Below, in pieces: positions 1 to 9,072 of a stretch of DNA of 64,000 nt. Each line of letters begins with the position of its first letter. Within the stretch, counting starts at the first letter, position 1. The stretch covers positions 1,837-65,836 of the forward strand of contig NZ_JACDSF010000057.1 of NCBI RefSeq assembly GCF_013449685.1, in the 5' to 3' direction. The position numbers and the translations under genes were made by a program. Source of the stretch: Pectobacterium brasiliense (GTDB lineage Bacteria > Pseudomonadota > Gammaproteobacteria > Enterobacterales > Enterobacteriaceae). The notes under the pieces are model-generated. The model made no database searches. It had not been told where the DNA came from and worked only from the letters and a program-made list of their open reading frames with translations.

Positions 1-22
1 AGCAAAGTGGAATCCCGCCCTG
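1..22. mobile_element. Right end of a small inverted-repeat mobile element
   Basis: Bases 1-22 are identical to 15249-15270, the right terminus of the 174-bp element that splits the muramidase gene further on. The shared block ends in CCGCCCTG, the inverse of the CAGGGCG terminus, and similarity stops at base 22, where that element also ends. The rest of this copy lies left of the window. It sits just upstream of the sugar importer ATPase gene. Confidence 0.7.
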
Positions 23-64
23 GGTGTGATGTAGCCTTGTTAAGTTGTCGCATAGGTGATGCTG

Positions 65-1582
65 ATGGAAACGACACGGTTGTTAGATATTCGGGGCATG
101 AGCGTTGAGTTTCCGGGGGTAAAAGCACTAGATCAAGTGGACTTCACGCTTAATCGCGGCGAAATAGTGGCGCTATTAGGAGAGAATGGTGCAGGGAAGT
201 CAACGTTAATTAAGGCATTGACTGGCGTTTACCATCGCTCAACGGGTGAAATTATCCTCGATGGTATGGCGATTAATCCTGTAAATACGGCTCATGCTCA
301 GTCATTGGGTATTGGTACAGTCTATCAAGAAGTCAATCTATTACCGAATTTGTCCGTTGCGGCTAATCTATTTATTGGCCGTGAGCCCACACGCTGGGGC
401 ATCGTGGATCAACATAAAATCCTGCGTCAGGCTGAAGCCCTCTTATTGAATTATGGACTGATGATCGATGTTAGCCACCCGCTTGGTAATTACTCCATCG
501 CAGTTCAGCAAATTGTCGCTATCGCCAGAGCTATCGATCTTTCCGCTAAAGTTTTAATTCTTGATGAACCGACCGCAAGCCTTGATGCAAAAGAAGTCGA
601 TATGCTACTGGATATATTGCGGACGTTGCGCGATCGCGGAATCGGTATGATATTTGTGACGCACTTTCTGGATCAGGTTTATCGCATTAGTGACAGAATT
701 ACCGTTTTGCGTAATGGAAGAGTAGTCGGGACATTGCCTGCCGCAGAATTACCACGTATTGAATTAGTCCAAATGATGTTGGGCCACAGTTTTGATGAAA
801 CGTTATTGAAGCGTGGCGAACATAGTGACGTCTCAGGTGAGCCCATCGTGCAGTTTAAACACTATGGTCGGCGTGGCTCGATTAATGACTTCGAGCTTTC
901 CGTGCGCCCGGGAGAAATTGTTGGCCTCGCTGGTCTACTGGGTTCCGGCCGGACAGAAACTGCGCAACTGATATTTGGTATTAACGTGCCTGATGCCGGT
1001 GAAGCCAGAGTTGATGGCAAACAAGTCAGCATTCGCACGCCGCGTGCAGCAGGAAAACTCGGCTTTGGCTATTGCCCTGAGGATCGCAAAACTGACGGCA
1101 TTGTCGGTGCGGCAACGGTACGAGAGAACATCATTCTGGCGCTTCAGGCGCAACGTGGCTGGTTGAAGCCCATTTCCTTACGTGAGCAAACCCGTATCGC
1201 TGAAAAATTTATCAGCCTATTAGGGATTCGTACGCCCAGTCCAGAGCAGGAAATTCAGTATCTATCGGGTGGAAATCAGCAAAAAGTCCTGCTATCGCGC
1301 TGGTTGGCAACAGAACCACGCTTCTTGATTCTGGATGAGCCAACGCGAGGAATCGATGTTGGTGCGCATGCTGAAATCATTCGCCTGATCGAAAAACTGT
1401 GTGAGCAGGGGATGGCGTTACTCGTGATCTCTTCTGAATTGGAAGAACTGACTGGTTATGCGGATCGCATCATTGTGCTGCGCGACAGGCGGCACGTTGC
1501 GCATCTTGAACATAATGAGATCTCGGTTGCCGCAGTGATGCAGGCAATCGCAGTACAAACGGGAGCAGATGATGACAGATAA
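65..1582 (+). CDS. ytfR: Galactofuranose-type sugar ABC importer, double ATPase subunit
   Basis: Cytoplasmic ATPase of a CUT2-type sugar importer with two fused nucleotide-binding domains, as in RbsA/MglA/YtfR. The first domain has Walker A GENGAGKST near residues 39-47 and Walker B LILDEPTAS. Its ABC signature is degenerate (YSIAVQQ). The second has the usual modified P-loop region (GSGRTET), signature LSGGNQQ and Walker B LILDEPTRGID. Both features are typical of this family. I place the start at ATG 65, which has AGGTG at 54-58 at good spacing; ATG 59 would overlap it. The two permease genes follow with overlaps, so this is one operon; the periplasmic binding protein gene (ytfQ) should lie left of the window. 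Substrate is inferred from E. coli YtfQRT-YjfF. Confidence 0.9.
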   Translation: METTRLLDIRGMSVEFPGVKALDQVDFTLNRGEIVALLGENGAGKSTLIKALTGVYHRSTGEIILDGMAINPVNTAHAQSLGIGTVYQEVNLLPNLSVAANLFIGREPTRWGIVDQHKILRQAEALLLNYGLMIDVSHPLGNYSIAVQQIVAIARAIDLSAKVLILDEPTASLDAKEVDMLLDILRTLRDRGIGMIFVTHFLDQVYRISDRITVLRNGRVVGTLPAAELPRIELVQMMLGHSFDETLLKRGEHSDVSGEPIVQFKHYGRRGSINDFELSVRPGEIVGLAGLLGSGRTETAQLIFGINVPDAGEARVDGKQVSIRTPRAAGKLGFGYCPEDRKTDGIVGAATVRENIILALQAQRGWLKPISLREQTRIAEKFISLLGIRTPSPEQEIQYLSGGNQQKVLLSRWLATEPRFLILDEPTRGIDVGAHAEIIRLIEKLCEQGMALLVISSELEELTGYADRIIVLRDRRHVAHLEHNEISVAAVMQAIAVQTGADDDR

Positions 1583-2582
1583 TAACGTCAAACCTGCCAA
1601 AAAAGTCCGCTTAACGTTCACCAAAGGGGTGCCACAGCTTCTGGCGCTCGTTGCCATCTTGCTGATTGATAGCATGGTCGCGCCCAACTTCTTCTCCCTA
1701 CACATTCAGGATGGGCGCTTGTTCGGTAGCCTTATCGACATCCTTAACCGCGGTGCGCCCGTTGCGCTGCTGGCATTAGGTATGACGTTAGTGATTGCCA
1801 CTGGTGGAATCGATTTATCGGTTGGTGCGGTAATGGCGATTGCAGGCGCGACGGCCGCAACGCTTACTGCTGCTGGTCATCCGCTTCCTTCTGTACTGCT
1901 GGTTGCGCTATTGGTTGGTGCGCTGTGTGGGCTATGGAACGGTTTTCTGGTTGCGGTGTTACAGATTCAGCCGATTGTGGCGACGTTGATGCTGATGGTT
2001 GCCGGGCGAGGCATTGCTCAGATGATTACCGAAGGTCAAATTATCACGTTCGATAACGCCGGGTTGGCTAAGTTGGGCAGCGGAACCCTGTTCTATCTAC
2101 CCATGCCAGTGATTATTGCCTGCGTGATGCTGTTGGCGCTGTGGATTTTGACGCGTAAAACGGCGCTTGGGCTCTTTATCGAATCTGTCGGTATTAATTT
2201 GCGATCGGCTCGCAACGCTGGCGTGAGTACGAAGCTGGTATTGGTCGCTGCTTATGTCATATGCGGCGTGTGTGCGGCCGTAGCGGGCGTTATCGTGACG
2301 GCAGATATCCGTGGGGCGGATGCGAACAACGCGGGCCTCTGGTTGGAATTAGACGCGATTCTGGCTGTGGTGATCGGTGGCGGTTCGCTACTTGGGGGGC
2401 GTTTTAATTTGCTGCTCTCTGTCGTCGGTGCCTTGATTATTCAGAGTATGAATACTGGCATTCTGCTGTCTGGCTATCGGCCGGAATTCAACCTGGTTCT
2501 GAAGGCACTCGTCGTTCTGCTGGTTTTGGTTATGCAATCTCCGCGTATTTCGCTGCATCACCTGTTCAGGAGGAAAACATAA
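1572..2582 (+). CDS. ytfT: Sugar ABC importer permease YtfT
   Basis: Inner-membrane permease of the same importer, 336 aa, with about eight to ten hydrophobic segments and the CUT2 permease signature GGIDLSVGAVMAI near residue 80. E. coli YtfT is of similar length. ATG 1569 and ATG 1572 are both possible; GGGAG at 1561-1565 fits 1572 better. The gene overlaps the end of ytfR by 11 bp, and its stop overlaps the start of the next permease, so the pair is translated together. It should pair with YjfF as a heterodimeric channel. Confidence 0.9.
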   Translation: MTDNNVKPAKKVRLTFTKGVPQLLALVAILLIDSMVAPNFFSLHIQDGRLFGSLIDILNRGAPVALLALGMTLVIATGGIDLSVGAVMAIAGATAATLTAAGHPLPSVLLVALLVGALCGLWNGFLVAVLQIQPIVATLMLMVAGRGIAQMITEGQIITFDNAGLAKLGSGTLFYLPMPVIIACVMLLALWILTRKTALGLFIESVGINLRSARNAGVSTKLVLVAAYVICGVCAAVAGVIVTADIRGADANNAGLWLELDAILAVVIGGGSLLGGRFNLLLSVVGALIIQSMNTGILLSGYRPEFNLVLKALVVLLVLVMQSPRISLHHLFRRKT

Positions 2583-3544
2583 TGTTGAAACGCCACTTCC
2601 CCCTGTTGATGACGATTCTGGTCTTTATTGCTGGCTATTTATTCTGTCTCAGCCAGTTTCCCGGCTTTGCGTCGACGCGAGTTTTCTTTGATTTACTGAC
2701 GGATAACGCCTTTCTGGGGATCGTGGCTGTTGGGATGACGTTTGTCATCCTGTCTGGCGGGATCGATCTCTCCGTAGGGTCAGTTATTGCATTTACGGGT
2801 GTGTTACTGGCCAAACTGATCGGTACGTATGGCATTGATCCTTTCTTTGCGTTCGCAATAGCGCTGGTGATGGGTGCCATGTTTGGCGGGTTGATGGGAT
2901 GGATTATCGACACGCTCAAATTGCCAGCCTTTATTATCACGCTGGCGGGTATGTTCTTTGTCCGAGGAATGAGCTTTATCGTCTCACAGGAGTCGATTCC
3001 AATCGATCATCCGGTCTATAGCCAACTGGCGGGTTTAGCATGGCGCATGCCGGATGGAGGACGGTTTACCTTTCTGGCGCTGGTTATGTTGATTGTGGTA
3101 CTGCTGGGGATCGTGATGGCGCACCGTACCCGTTTCGGTAACCGTGTTTATGCGATTGGTGGTAGCAGCTATTCAGCGGAACTGATGGGGGTGCCCGTCA
3201 GGCGGACGACGATTCATATCTACATGCTTTCCAGTTCGTTAGCGGTGCTGTCAGGTATTGTTTTCTCTCTCTACACTTCCGCGGGTTATGCTCTGGCAGC
3301 AAGCGGTGTGGAATTGGACGCCATCGCTGCCGTTGTTATCGGCGGTACGCTACTGACCGGCGGTGTCGGAACCGTATTGGGCACCCTGTTTGGCGTACTG
3401 ATTCAAGGTCTGATTCAAACGTATATCACGTTTGATGGTACCTTGAGCTCATGGTGGACAAAAATCGTCATTGGTTTCCTGCTGTTTGCTTTCATTGGGT
3501 TACAGAAGGCGTTAAGCACATTCTGGTTAGCCAGACGTGCTTAA
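2582..3544 (+). CDS. yjfF: Sugar ABC importer permease YjfF
   Basis: Second permease of the importer, 320 aa, strongly hydrophobic, with GGIDLSVGSVIAF near residue 60, the same motif as its partner. The start ATG 2582 shares its A with the ytfT stop TAA and is preceded by a full AGGAGG at 2568-2573, so translation should be efficient. It is the last gene of the operon and converges with hdfR 21 bp downstream; a weak TGAGCT/AGCTCA inverted repeat at 3546-3568 spans the gap without a T tract. Confidence 0.9.
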   Translation: MLKRHFPLLMTILVFIAGYLFCLSQFPGFASTRVFFDLLTDNAFLGIVAVGMTFVILSGGIDLSVGSVIAFTGVLLAKLIGTYGIDPFFAFAIALVMGAMFGGLMGWIIDTLKLPAFIITLAGMFFVRGMSFIVSQESIPIDHPVYSQLAGLAWRMPDGGRFTFLALVMLIVVLLGIVMAHRTRFGNRVYAIGGSSYSAELMGVPVRRTTIHIYMLSSSLAVLSGIVFSLYTSAGYALAASGVELDAIAAVVIGGTLLTGGVGTVLGTLFGVLIQGLIQTYITFDGTLSSWWTKIVIGFLLFAFIGLQKALSTFWLARRA

Positions 3545-3565
3545 GTGAGCTGTGAGCAAAATAGC

Positions 3566-4393
3566 TCATGGATTAATCACAATAGGCGTTTTCAGCAACT
3601 GACGAATCATCGTCTGCTGATCGCTGTTTTGTAACCAAACGGCGTAAAACGGGCGCACGACGGGCTGACTGTCGCCAACTATCCGCAGGTTGGAATAGGT
3701 TTGTAACCAATGGCTGGGTAAAAACGCGCAGCCGCCGGTTGTTTCAAGCAATTGGCGGGTCAACTGGGCCGATGTTGTTGTCAACACGGGAAGCTGATCG
3801 CTGGCTAATAGTCGATGTTCCTGCTGATGAAAGTCTGCGCCCCACTCCAATTTTATATAAGGCAGTTCCTGCCCGGGTGGGTGCGCTTCTGCTGCAAACA
3901 GCGAAAGGGAGAAGTTACCCAGTAGCTGGCTCGCCAATTCTTCCATTTTTGGCTGTTCGGTTGTAATCAACAGATCCAACTGACGCTCATGGAGTTGTTT
4001 TACCAGCGAGTGACGTAAGGCAATGCGCGCTTCTAGCTGGAGCAGCGGGCGCTGTTGATACAGCGATTGTAGCCAGGGAGTCAGATAGGCCTCCCAGAGT
4101 GACGCCGTTGCTCCTACCGAAAGCAGGCTGTGTTGCTGCGAGCGTGCGACTTCTTTTTTGGCGATCTGCCAGGTACCGATAAGGCTTTCCGCATAGGGCA
4201 GAAGCCGTTCGCCAGCGGGTGTCAGGCGTATGTTGTTCCGATGGCGCGTGAACAGGTTGGCACCAAGCTGCGTCTCTAACTGGCGAATCCGAAAACTCAC
4301 TGCTGACTGCGTGAGATACAGGGATTCGGCGGCACGGCCAAAGTGTCTTGTCCTGCTGACTTCCAGAAAGGTTTTTAGTAATTCGGTATCCAC
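3566..4393 (-). CDS. hdfR: LysR-type regulator HdfR
   Basis: LysR-family DNA-binding regulator, 275 aa, close in sequence to E. coli HdfR, a repressor of the flagellar master operon flhDC. The N-terminal winged helix-turn-helix (about residues 1-60) contains [20 protein letters not shown]; a substrate-binding-like domain follows. I chose the GTG start at 4393 because GGAG lies 6 nt before it and the protein then begins VDTELLKTF, matching the E. coli start (MDTELLKTF); the ATG two codons upstream sits directly on the ribosome site. It is divergent from maoP, as in E. coli. Confidence 0.9.
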   Translation of the reverse strand: MDTELLKTFLEVSRTRHFGRAAESLYLTQSAVSFRIRQLETQLGANLFTRHRNNIRLTPAGERLLPYAESLIGTWQIAKKEVARSQQHSLLSVGATASLWEAYLTPWLQSLYQQRPLLQLEARIALRHSLVKQLHERQLDLLITTEQPKMEELASQLLGNFSLSLFAAEAHPPGQELPYIKLEWGADFHQQEHRLLASDQLPVLTTTSAQLTRQLLETTGGCAFLPSHWLQTYSNLRIVGDSQPVVRPFYAVWLQNSDQQTMIRQLLKTPIVINP

Positions 4394-4513
4394 GCCCATC
4401 TCCAAAAAAATTTTGTCGTAATGATTTAAATGTTTTGTTTTACACAATGTCAAGCCTATCTAATACTCCGCGCCATAAACAACACGACCATAGAAGAATT
4501 AGGAGCGTGTAAG

Positions 4514-4852
4514 ATGGCAGAAAGCTTCTCTACCACTAATCGTTTTTTTGATAACAAGTTCTACCCGCGTGGTTTTTCCCGACATGGCGACTTTACGATT
4601 AAAGAAGCACAATTGTTGGAACGCCACGGTTACGCGTTTAACGAGCTGGATTTGGGTAAACGTGAGCCAGTGACGGAAGAAGAGACATCGTTTGTTGCAA
4701 TGTGTCGCGGCGAACGTAAAGCGGAAACGGAACTGGAAAAAATCTGGTCCAAATATCTGGATCGTATTCGTCGTCCTAAACGCTTCCATACGTTGTCGGG
4801 TGGTAAGCCGCAGATGGATGCAGTGGAAGAATACACTGAAAGCGATGATTAA
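4514..4852 (+). CDS. maoP: Ori macrodomain protein MaoP (YifE family)
   Basis: Small 112-aa protein nearly identical in its core ([30 protein letters not shown]) to E. coli MaoP, formerly YifE. In E. coli it is needed, with a nearby 17-bp DNA site called maoS, to restrict long-range chromosome contacts to the Ori macrodomain. Start ATG 4514 has AGGAG at 4501-4505, and the length matches E. coli exactly. I did not identify maoS because I do not recall its sequence well enough. It is divergent from hdfR and followed by a terminator hairpin. Confidence 0.93.
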   Translation: MAESFSTTNRFFDNKFYPRGFSRHGDFTIKEAQLLERHGYAFNELDLGKREPVTEEETSFVAMCRGERKAETELEKIWSKYLDRIRRPKRFHTLSGGKPQMDAVEEYTESDD

Positions 4853-4858
4853 TTAAGA

Positions 4859-4883
4859 ATGGGGCTAACGCCCCATTTCCTTT
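4859..4883 (+). terminator. Terminator after maoP
   Basis: A 7-bp stem, ATGGGGC (4859-4865) with GCCCCAT (4870-4876), closed by a four-base loop and followed by TTCCTTTT. It lies 7 bp after the maoP stop and converges with comM. Confidence 0.75.
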
Positions 4884-4909
4884 TGTGGCGAACAAATGTG
4901 ATGCTCTCG

Positions 4910-6436
4910 CTATTCAAGGTTTTTGTGGAGCTGGATGAGCAAGCGATCCATACAGCGATAGCTCAGCGCTTCGGCAAGGTGTTTTCTTTCAATATTATCC
5001 CGACCGCCGAGGTCAGCGATCGTGCGCGCAACTTTCAAGATCCTGTGCCAGGCACGTACGGATAAGCCAAGTTTGTTCATCACCTCTTCCAAATAGGTCG
5101 CATCAGCCATCTCCAATCCGCAGTGTTTTTCTATTTCACGTGAAGTGAGTAGCGCGTTGATTTTATTTGCCCGCTTCAGCTGTATCTGCCGTGCGATCAG
5201 CACGCGCTCACGAATTGTCGCGCTGCTTTCGCCTTGATAATGCTGCTGAGATAAAACCCCTGGTGGTAGTAAAGGGACTTCGATTGAAAGGTCAAAGCGA
5301 TCCAAAAAGGGACCGGAAAGTTTGCTGAGATAGCGCAGTATTTGTTGTGCCGGCAACCGGTTATGAACACCCTGATAGTGTCCTGAGGGGCTGGGATTCA
5401 TTGCGGCGACGAGCTGCACCCGCGCTGGGTAGCACACTTTAGCCCGAGTGCGGGAAATGATAATTTCACCGGACTCCAGAGGCTCTCGTAGTGAGTCCAG
5501 TACGCGCCGCTCAAACTCCGGTAATTCGTCCAAAAATAGTACACCGTTGTGGGCGAGCGAGATTTCTCCGGGTTTGGGCAGCGACCCTCCGCCCACGAGC
5601 GCAGCCATGGAAGAACTATGGTGAGGCGCTCTGAATGGTCTGGCTCGCCAGCGCGTCATGGTGGCATCAATGTTGATTAGGCTGTTGATGGCGGCGCTTT
5701 CCAGCGCTTCTTCATCGCTTAATGGTGGCATCAGATTGCCTAATCGACTCGCCAGCATGGTTTTCCCGGTTCCTGGGGGTCCCAGCAAGAGTAAGTTGTG
5801 ACCGCCTGCCGCCGCGATTTCCAATGCGCGTTTAGCCTGCTCCTGACCGATGATATCCTTCAGATCGAGCGTATCTTCCTCGATCGGTAGAACGTGCATT
5901 ATGTCAGAGCAACTGAGCAATTCCCCTTCTCCACTGAGAAAAGCACACACGTCCAACAAGTGCCCTGCCATCAGCGCTTCACCCTGCGGTATCAGCGTCA
6001 TCTCCCGTTTATTGTCATCTGGCAGGATAAGCTGGCGGCCTGCTTTTATGGCCTCCAATGCAGCGGGAATCGCGCCATTGACGCCACGTAAGGTGCCAGA
6101 CAGGCCGAGTTCGCCAAGAAACTCGTAGCGGCTTAGCTTTTCACCATCGATTTGTTCTGAGGCAGCCAGAATCGCCAGAGCAATCGGCAGATCGTAGCGT
6201 CCTCCTTCTTTTGGCAGGTCTGCGGGGGCGAGGTTGACCGTGATGCGCTTTGCCGGAAACGTAAATCCGCAATTGATGAGAGCGCTGCGCACGCGATCGC
6301 GCGCTTCCTTGACGGTGGTTTCTGGTAAGCCCACCAGCGTTAGGGCTGGTAGCCCGCTGCTGATATGAACTTCGATATAAACGTCCGGTGCTTGTACACC
6401 AATCATTGCCCGAGTATAGGTAACTGCCAATGACAT
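4910..6436 (-). CDS. comM: ComM/YifB family AAA+ ATPase (Mg-chelatase-like)
   Basis: 508-aa protein of the ComM/YifB family. The N-terminal half is a Lon-protease-like ChlI domain (about 1-190); the C-terminal half is an AAA+ ATPase with Walker A GPPGTGKT at 219-226, Walker B FLDELPEF near 305, and the conserved RAPHHS block. ComM proteins act as hexameric helicases promoting branch migration during natural transformation in species such as Vibrio cholerae; in enterobacteria the role is less clear. Position between maoP and the ilv leader matches E. coli yifB. Confidence 0.92.
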   Translation of the reverse strand: MSLAVTYTRAMIGVQAPDVYIEVHISSGLPALTLVGLPETTVKEARDRVRSALINCGFTFPAKRITVNLAPADLPKEGGRYDLPIALAILAASEQIDGEKLSRYEFLGELGLSGTLRGVNGAIPAALEAIKAGRQLILPDDNKREMTLIPQGEALMAGHLLDVCAFLSGEGELLSCSDIMHVLPIEEDTLDLKDIIGQEQAKRALEIAAAGGHNLLLLGPPGTGKTMLASRLGNLMPPLSDEEALESAAINSLINIDATMTRWRARPFRAPHHSSSMAALVGGGSLPKPGEISLAHNGVLFLDELPEFERRVLDSLREPLESGEIIISRTRAKVCYPARVQLVAAMNPSPSGHYQGVHNRLPAQQILRYLSKLSGPFLDRFDLSIEVPLLPPGVLSQQHYQGESSATIRERVLIARQIQLKRANKINALLTSREIEKHCGLEMADATYLEEVMNKLGLSVRAWHRILKVARTIADLGGRDNIERKHLAEALSYRCMDRLLIQLHKNLE

Positions 6437-6772
6437 GCTATTTCCCCTTTGCTGATGGTTTGCATCATGCTTGGCAAGGGAGAAGAAGTAGAGACCGTCT
6501 TCGCCACTTTGCGCGGCGATGTCATGAAATAATCCTCTGTTTCAGTAATGAGTAAAATTTGTGCGTGAGGCTCCACAATTATGTAGGGTGAACCGATGGC
6601 TTAATGCTATCCGCCGATTGACGACTCTCGTTTTCATCTGTCACGTTTTTCGTACAACGCTCATTTTTACGCCAACGGGCGAAAATAATTTGATGCGCGT
6701 CTACCTTATGATTACGTTGTATTTTTTCTCGTATCATAGGTAATCCTTACGGGTGGCAATGAAAAAAAATGG
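6437..6772. other. Intergenic region between comM and the ilv promoter
   Basis: About 340 bp without a supported gene. A 60-codon frame at 6561-6743 has no ribosome site, no recognisable product and no typical codon use. The stretch should hold the comM promoter (leftward) and upstream control sequence for the ilv operon. I see no strong palindrome or terminator in it. Confidence 0.4.
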
Positions 6773-6800
6773 TTGTCAGTCCATGTCTTACTGTGATAAC
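6773..6800 (+). promoter_or_regulatory. Candidate ilv operon promoter
   Basis: TTGTCA at 6773-6778 is separated by 16 bp from GATAAC at 6795-6800, which has an upstream TG (extended -10). Transcription from here would start about 35 bp before the leader peptide gene. This is a consensus match only; no start site is known. Confidence 0.45.
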
Positions 6801-6843
6801 TCTGTAGGCATTCGTTCGACAGAAGATTAATGAACAACCTATT

Positions 6844-6942
6844 ATGAAAGCCCTATCCCTAGTGATTAGCCTAGTCGTGATTAGCGTGGTGGTGATTATT
6901 ATCCCACCGTGCGGGGCTGCACTTGGACGAAGAATGGCTTAG
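6844..6942 (+). CDS. ilvL: ilvGMEDA leader peptide
   Basis: 32-residue leader peptide. It begins MKALSLVISLVV and holds six Val, five Ile and four Leu, including runs of three Val and three Ile. Ribosomes short of charged Val, Ile or Leu tRNA stall here and prevent formation of the terminator at 6967-6995, which lets RNA polymerase continue into ilvG. Length and layout match the E. coli and Salmonella leader. Confidence 0.95.
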   Translation: MKALSLVISLVVISVVVIIIPPCGAALGRRMA

Positions 6943-6962
6943 AAATCAAGGCCTAATTCAAG

Positions 6963-6995
6963 AAAACCCCCGCACCGAAAGGTCGGGGGTTTTTT
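6963..6995 (+). terminator. ilv attenuator (leader terminator)
   Basis: GC-rich hairpin just after the leader peptide: CCCCCG (6967-6972), one bulged C, ACC, loop GAAA, GGT, CGGGGG (6984-6989), then six T. This is the attenuator that stops transcription before ilvG when branched-chain amino acids are plentiful. Confidence 0.92.
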
Positions 6996-7082
6996 GTTGG
7001 GCGTAATCTATAACGGAAAGGAACAGAAAATGAACATCAGCATAAAATTCTGTTATTCCCATAAGATATCGGGGAAATAACT

Positions 7083-8729
7083 ATGAATGGAGCACAGTGG
7101 GTGGTTCAAGCGTTGCGAGCGCAGGGAGTGGAAACCGTTTTTGGTTATCCGGGGGGCGCGATAATGCCAGTCTACGATGCACTTTATGACGGCGGCGTGA
7201 AACACCTGCTGTGTCGCCACGAGCAAGGCGCGGTGATGGCGGCGATTGGCTATGCCCGCTCCACGGGTAACGTGGGCGTCTGCATTGCGACGTCAGGCCC
7301 GGGGGCAACGAACCTGATCACCGGTTTGGCCGATGCGCTGCTGGATTCCGTGCCTGTGGTGGCGATCACTGGGCAGGTTGGGTCAGCGCTGATTGGCACC
7401 GATGCTTTCCAGGAAATTGACGTGCTGGGGCTGTCGCTGGCCTGTACGAAACACAGTTTTCTGGTTGAGTCTCTCGAATCACTACCGGAAGTGATGGCAG
7501 AAGCATTCGCGATTGCTAACAGCGGTCGCCCAGGCCCTGTTCTGGTCGATATTCCTAAAGATATTCAGCTGGCGATGGGAGATTTCACTCCAAACTTTGC
7601 GCCTGTTGTTAACGATGTCGATTTCCCCGATCAAGATATTGCGCAGGCGTACGCTCTGCTGGCGAAAGCGCAAAAACCGGTGCTGTACGTTGGCGGTGGG
7701 GTCGGCATGGCGAATGCGGTTCCGGCACTGCGTGAATTCCTGAGCGTAACGGATATCCCTTCCGTTTCGACGCTGAAAGGGCTGGGAGCCGTGGATGCCA
7801 ATCATCCCTATTACCTCGGTATGATTGGTATGCACGGCACGAAGGCGGCGAACCTGATTGTGCAGAAGTGCGATTTGTTAATCGCGGTCGGGGCGCGTTT
7901 TGATGACCGCGTGACCGGCAAACTGAACGCCTTCGCGCCTCATGCTAGCGTGATTCACATGGATATCGACCCAGCAGAATTGAGCAAATTGCGTCATGCT
8001 AATGTCGCGTTGCAAGGCGATCTGAAAACGATATTACCGGCGCTGCAACAGCCGCTGAACGTCAGCGCGTGGCGCCAGCAGGCGGCCATGATGAAGGCGG
8101 AATACCCGTGGCGTTATGATCATCCCGGTCAGGCGATTTATGCGCCTGCGTTGCTGAAAACGATCTCCGAACGAATGGATGCGGATACGGTGGTGACGAC
8201 CGATGTGGGTCAGCACCAGATGTGGGCTGCACAGCATATGACGTTCAGCCGCCCTGAGAATTTCATCACCTCCAGCGGCCTCGGCACGATGGGCTTCGGC
8301 GTACCCGCGGCGGTAGGCGCACAGGTTGCGCGCCCGGATGATATGGTTATCTGCATTTCCGGCGATGGCTCTTTCATGATGAACGTTCAGGAGTTGGGCA
8401 CCATCAAGCGAAAACGGCTGCCGTTAAAGATCGTGCTGCTGGATAACCAACGGTTAGGCATGGTACGTCAGTGGCAGCAGTTATTCTTTGATGAACGTTA
8501 TAGTGAAACTGACCTCTCCGATAACCCTGATTTCCTGACGCTGGCAAGCGCGTTTGATATCCCCGGCCAGCGCATCACCCGCAAAGATCAAATTGATGTC
8601 GCGCTGGATGCCCTGTTTAACAGCGAAGGACCCTATTTACTGCACGTATCGATCGATGAATATGAAAACGTCTGGCCGCTGGTTCCGCCGGGTGCAGGTA
8701 ACGAAACGATGCTCGATAAAACCGAATAG
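7083..8729 (+). CDS. ilvG: Acetolactate synthase II large subunit
   Basis: Catalytic subunit of acetohydroxyacid synthase II, 548 aa. It condenses pyruvate with pyruvate or 2-oxobutyrate in the first common step of valine/leucine and isoleucine synthesis. The three thiamine-diphosphate enzyme domains are complete: the activating glutamate is E47 in RHEQGA, and the ThDP/Mg site is GDGSFMMN with a downstream LLDNQ. The reading frame is intact, unlike E. coli K-12, where ilvG is frameshifted. The small subunit IlvM is encoded next. The last 19 bp are tandemly duplicated after the stop. Confidence 0.96.
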   Translation: MNGAQWVVQALRAQGVETVFGYPGGAIMPVYDALYDGGVKHLLCRHEQGAVMAAIGYARSTGNVGVCIATSGPGATNLITGLADALLDSVPVVAITGQVGSALIGTDAFQEIDVLGLSLACTKHSFLVESLESLPEVMAEAFAIANSGRPGPVLVDIPKDIQLAMGDFTPNFAPVVNDVDFPDQDIAQAYALLAKAQKPVLYVGGGVGMANAVPALREFLSVTDIPSVSTLKGLGAVDANHPYYLGMIGMHGTKAANLIVQKCDLLIAVGARFDDRVTGKLNAFAPHASVIHMDIDPAELSKLRHANVALQGDLKTILPALQQPLNVSAWRQQAAMMKAEYPWRYDHPGQAIYAPALLKTISERMDADTVVTTDVGQHQMWAAQHMTFSRPENFITSSGLGTMGFGVPAAVGAQVARPDDMVICISGDGSFMMNVQELGTIKRKRLPLKIVLLDNQRLGMVRQWQQLFFDERYSETDLSDNPDFLTLASAFDIPGQRITRKDQIDVALDALFNSEGPYLLHVSIDEYENVWPLVPPGAGNETMLDKTE

Positions 8730-8748
8730 GCTCGACAAAACCGAATAA
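8711..8748 (+). repeat. 19-bp tandem duplication at the ilvG stop
   Basis: Bases 8711-8729 and 8730-8748 are two adjacent copies of a 19-bp unit differing at two positions (GATAAA versus GACAAA, and the final base). The first copy holds the last codons and stop of ilvG; the second falls in the ilvG-ilvM gap. Confidence 0.85.
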
Positions 8749-8786
8749 TGGCCGACTTACACAGAATAAGTGCTGGAGACAACAGA

Positions 8787-9047
8787 ATGACACACCATCA
8801 ACTTTCGATTCAGGCGCGCTTTCGTCCCGAGGTTCTGGAGCGTGTATTGCGTGTTACCCGCCATCGCGGTTTCAAAGTTTGCGCGATGAATATGGTGCAA
8901 ACCACCAATGCCGATCACATTAATATTGAACTGACCGTTGCCAGTCATCGTTCGGTGGATTTATTGTCAACGCAATTGAGCAAACTGTTGGATATTGCCT
9001 GCGTTGACATTCAACCGATGACGACATCACAGCAGATCAGCGCCTAA
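8787..9047 (+). CDS. ilvM: Acetolactate synthase II small subunit
   Basis: Regulatory and activating small subunit of acetohydroxyacid synthase II, 86 aa, essentially one ACT-like domain. The block LERVLRVTRHRGFKVCAMNM matches E. coli IlvM closely. ATG 8787 is the start: GGAG lies at 8775-8778 and the protein then aligns with E. coli from its first residue. The longer in-frame extension upstream (from 8748) has no family match. It lies between ilvG and ilvE in the operon. Confidence 0.93.
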   Translation: MTHHQLSIQARFRPEVLERVLRVTRHRGFKVCAMNMVQTTNADHINIELTVASHRSVDLLSTQLSKLLDIACVDIQPMTTSQQISA

Positions 9048-9072
9048 CGCAAAAGAGTAAGGAAAAAGAAGA

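Noticed and set aside
6561-6743. 60-codon frame upstream of ilvL
   Set aside because: No ribosome site, no recognisable product, unusual composition, and it overlaps the regulatory region of the ilv operon.
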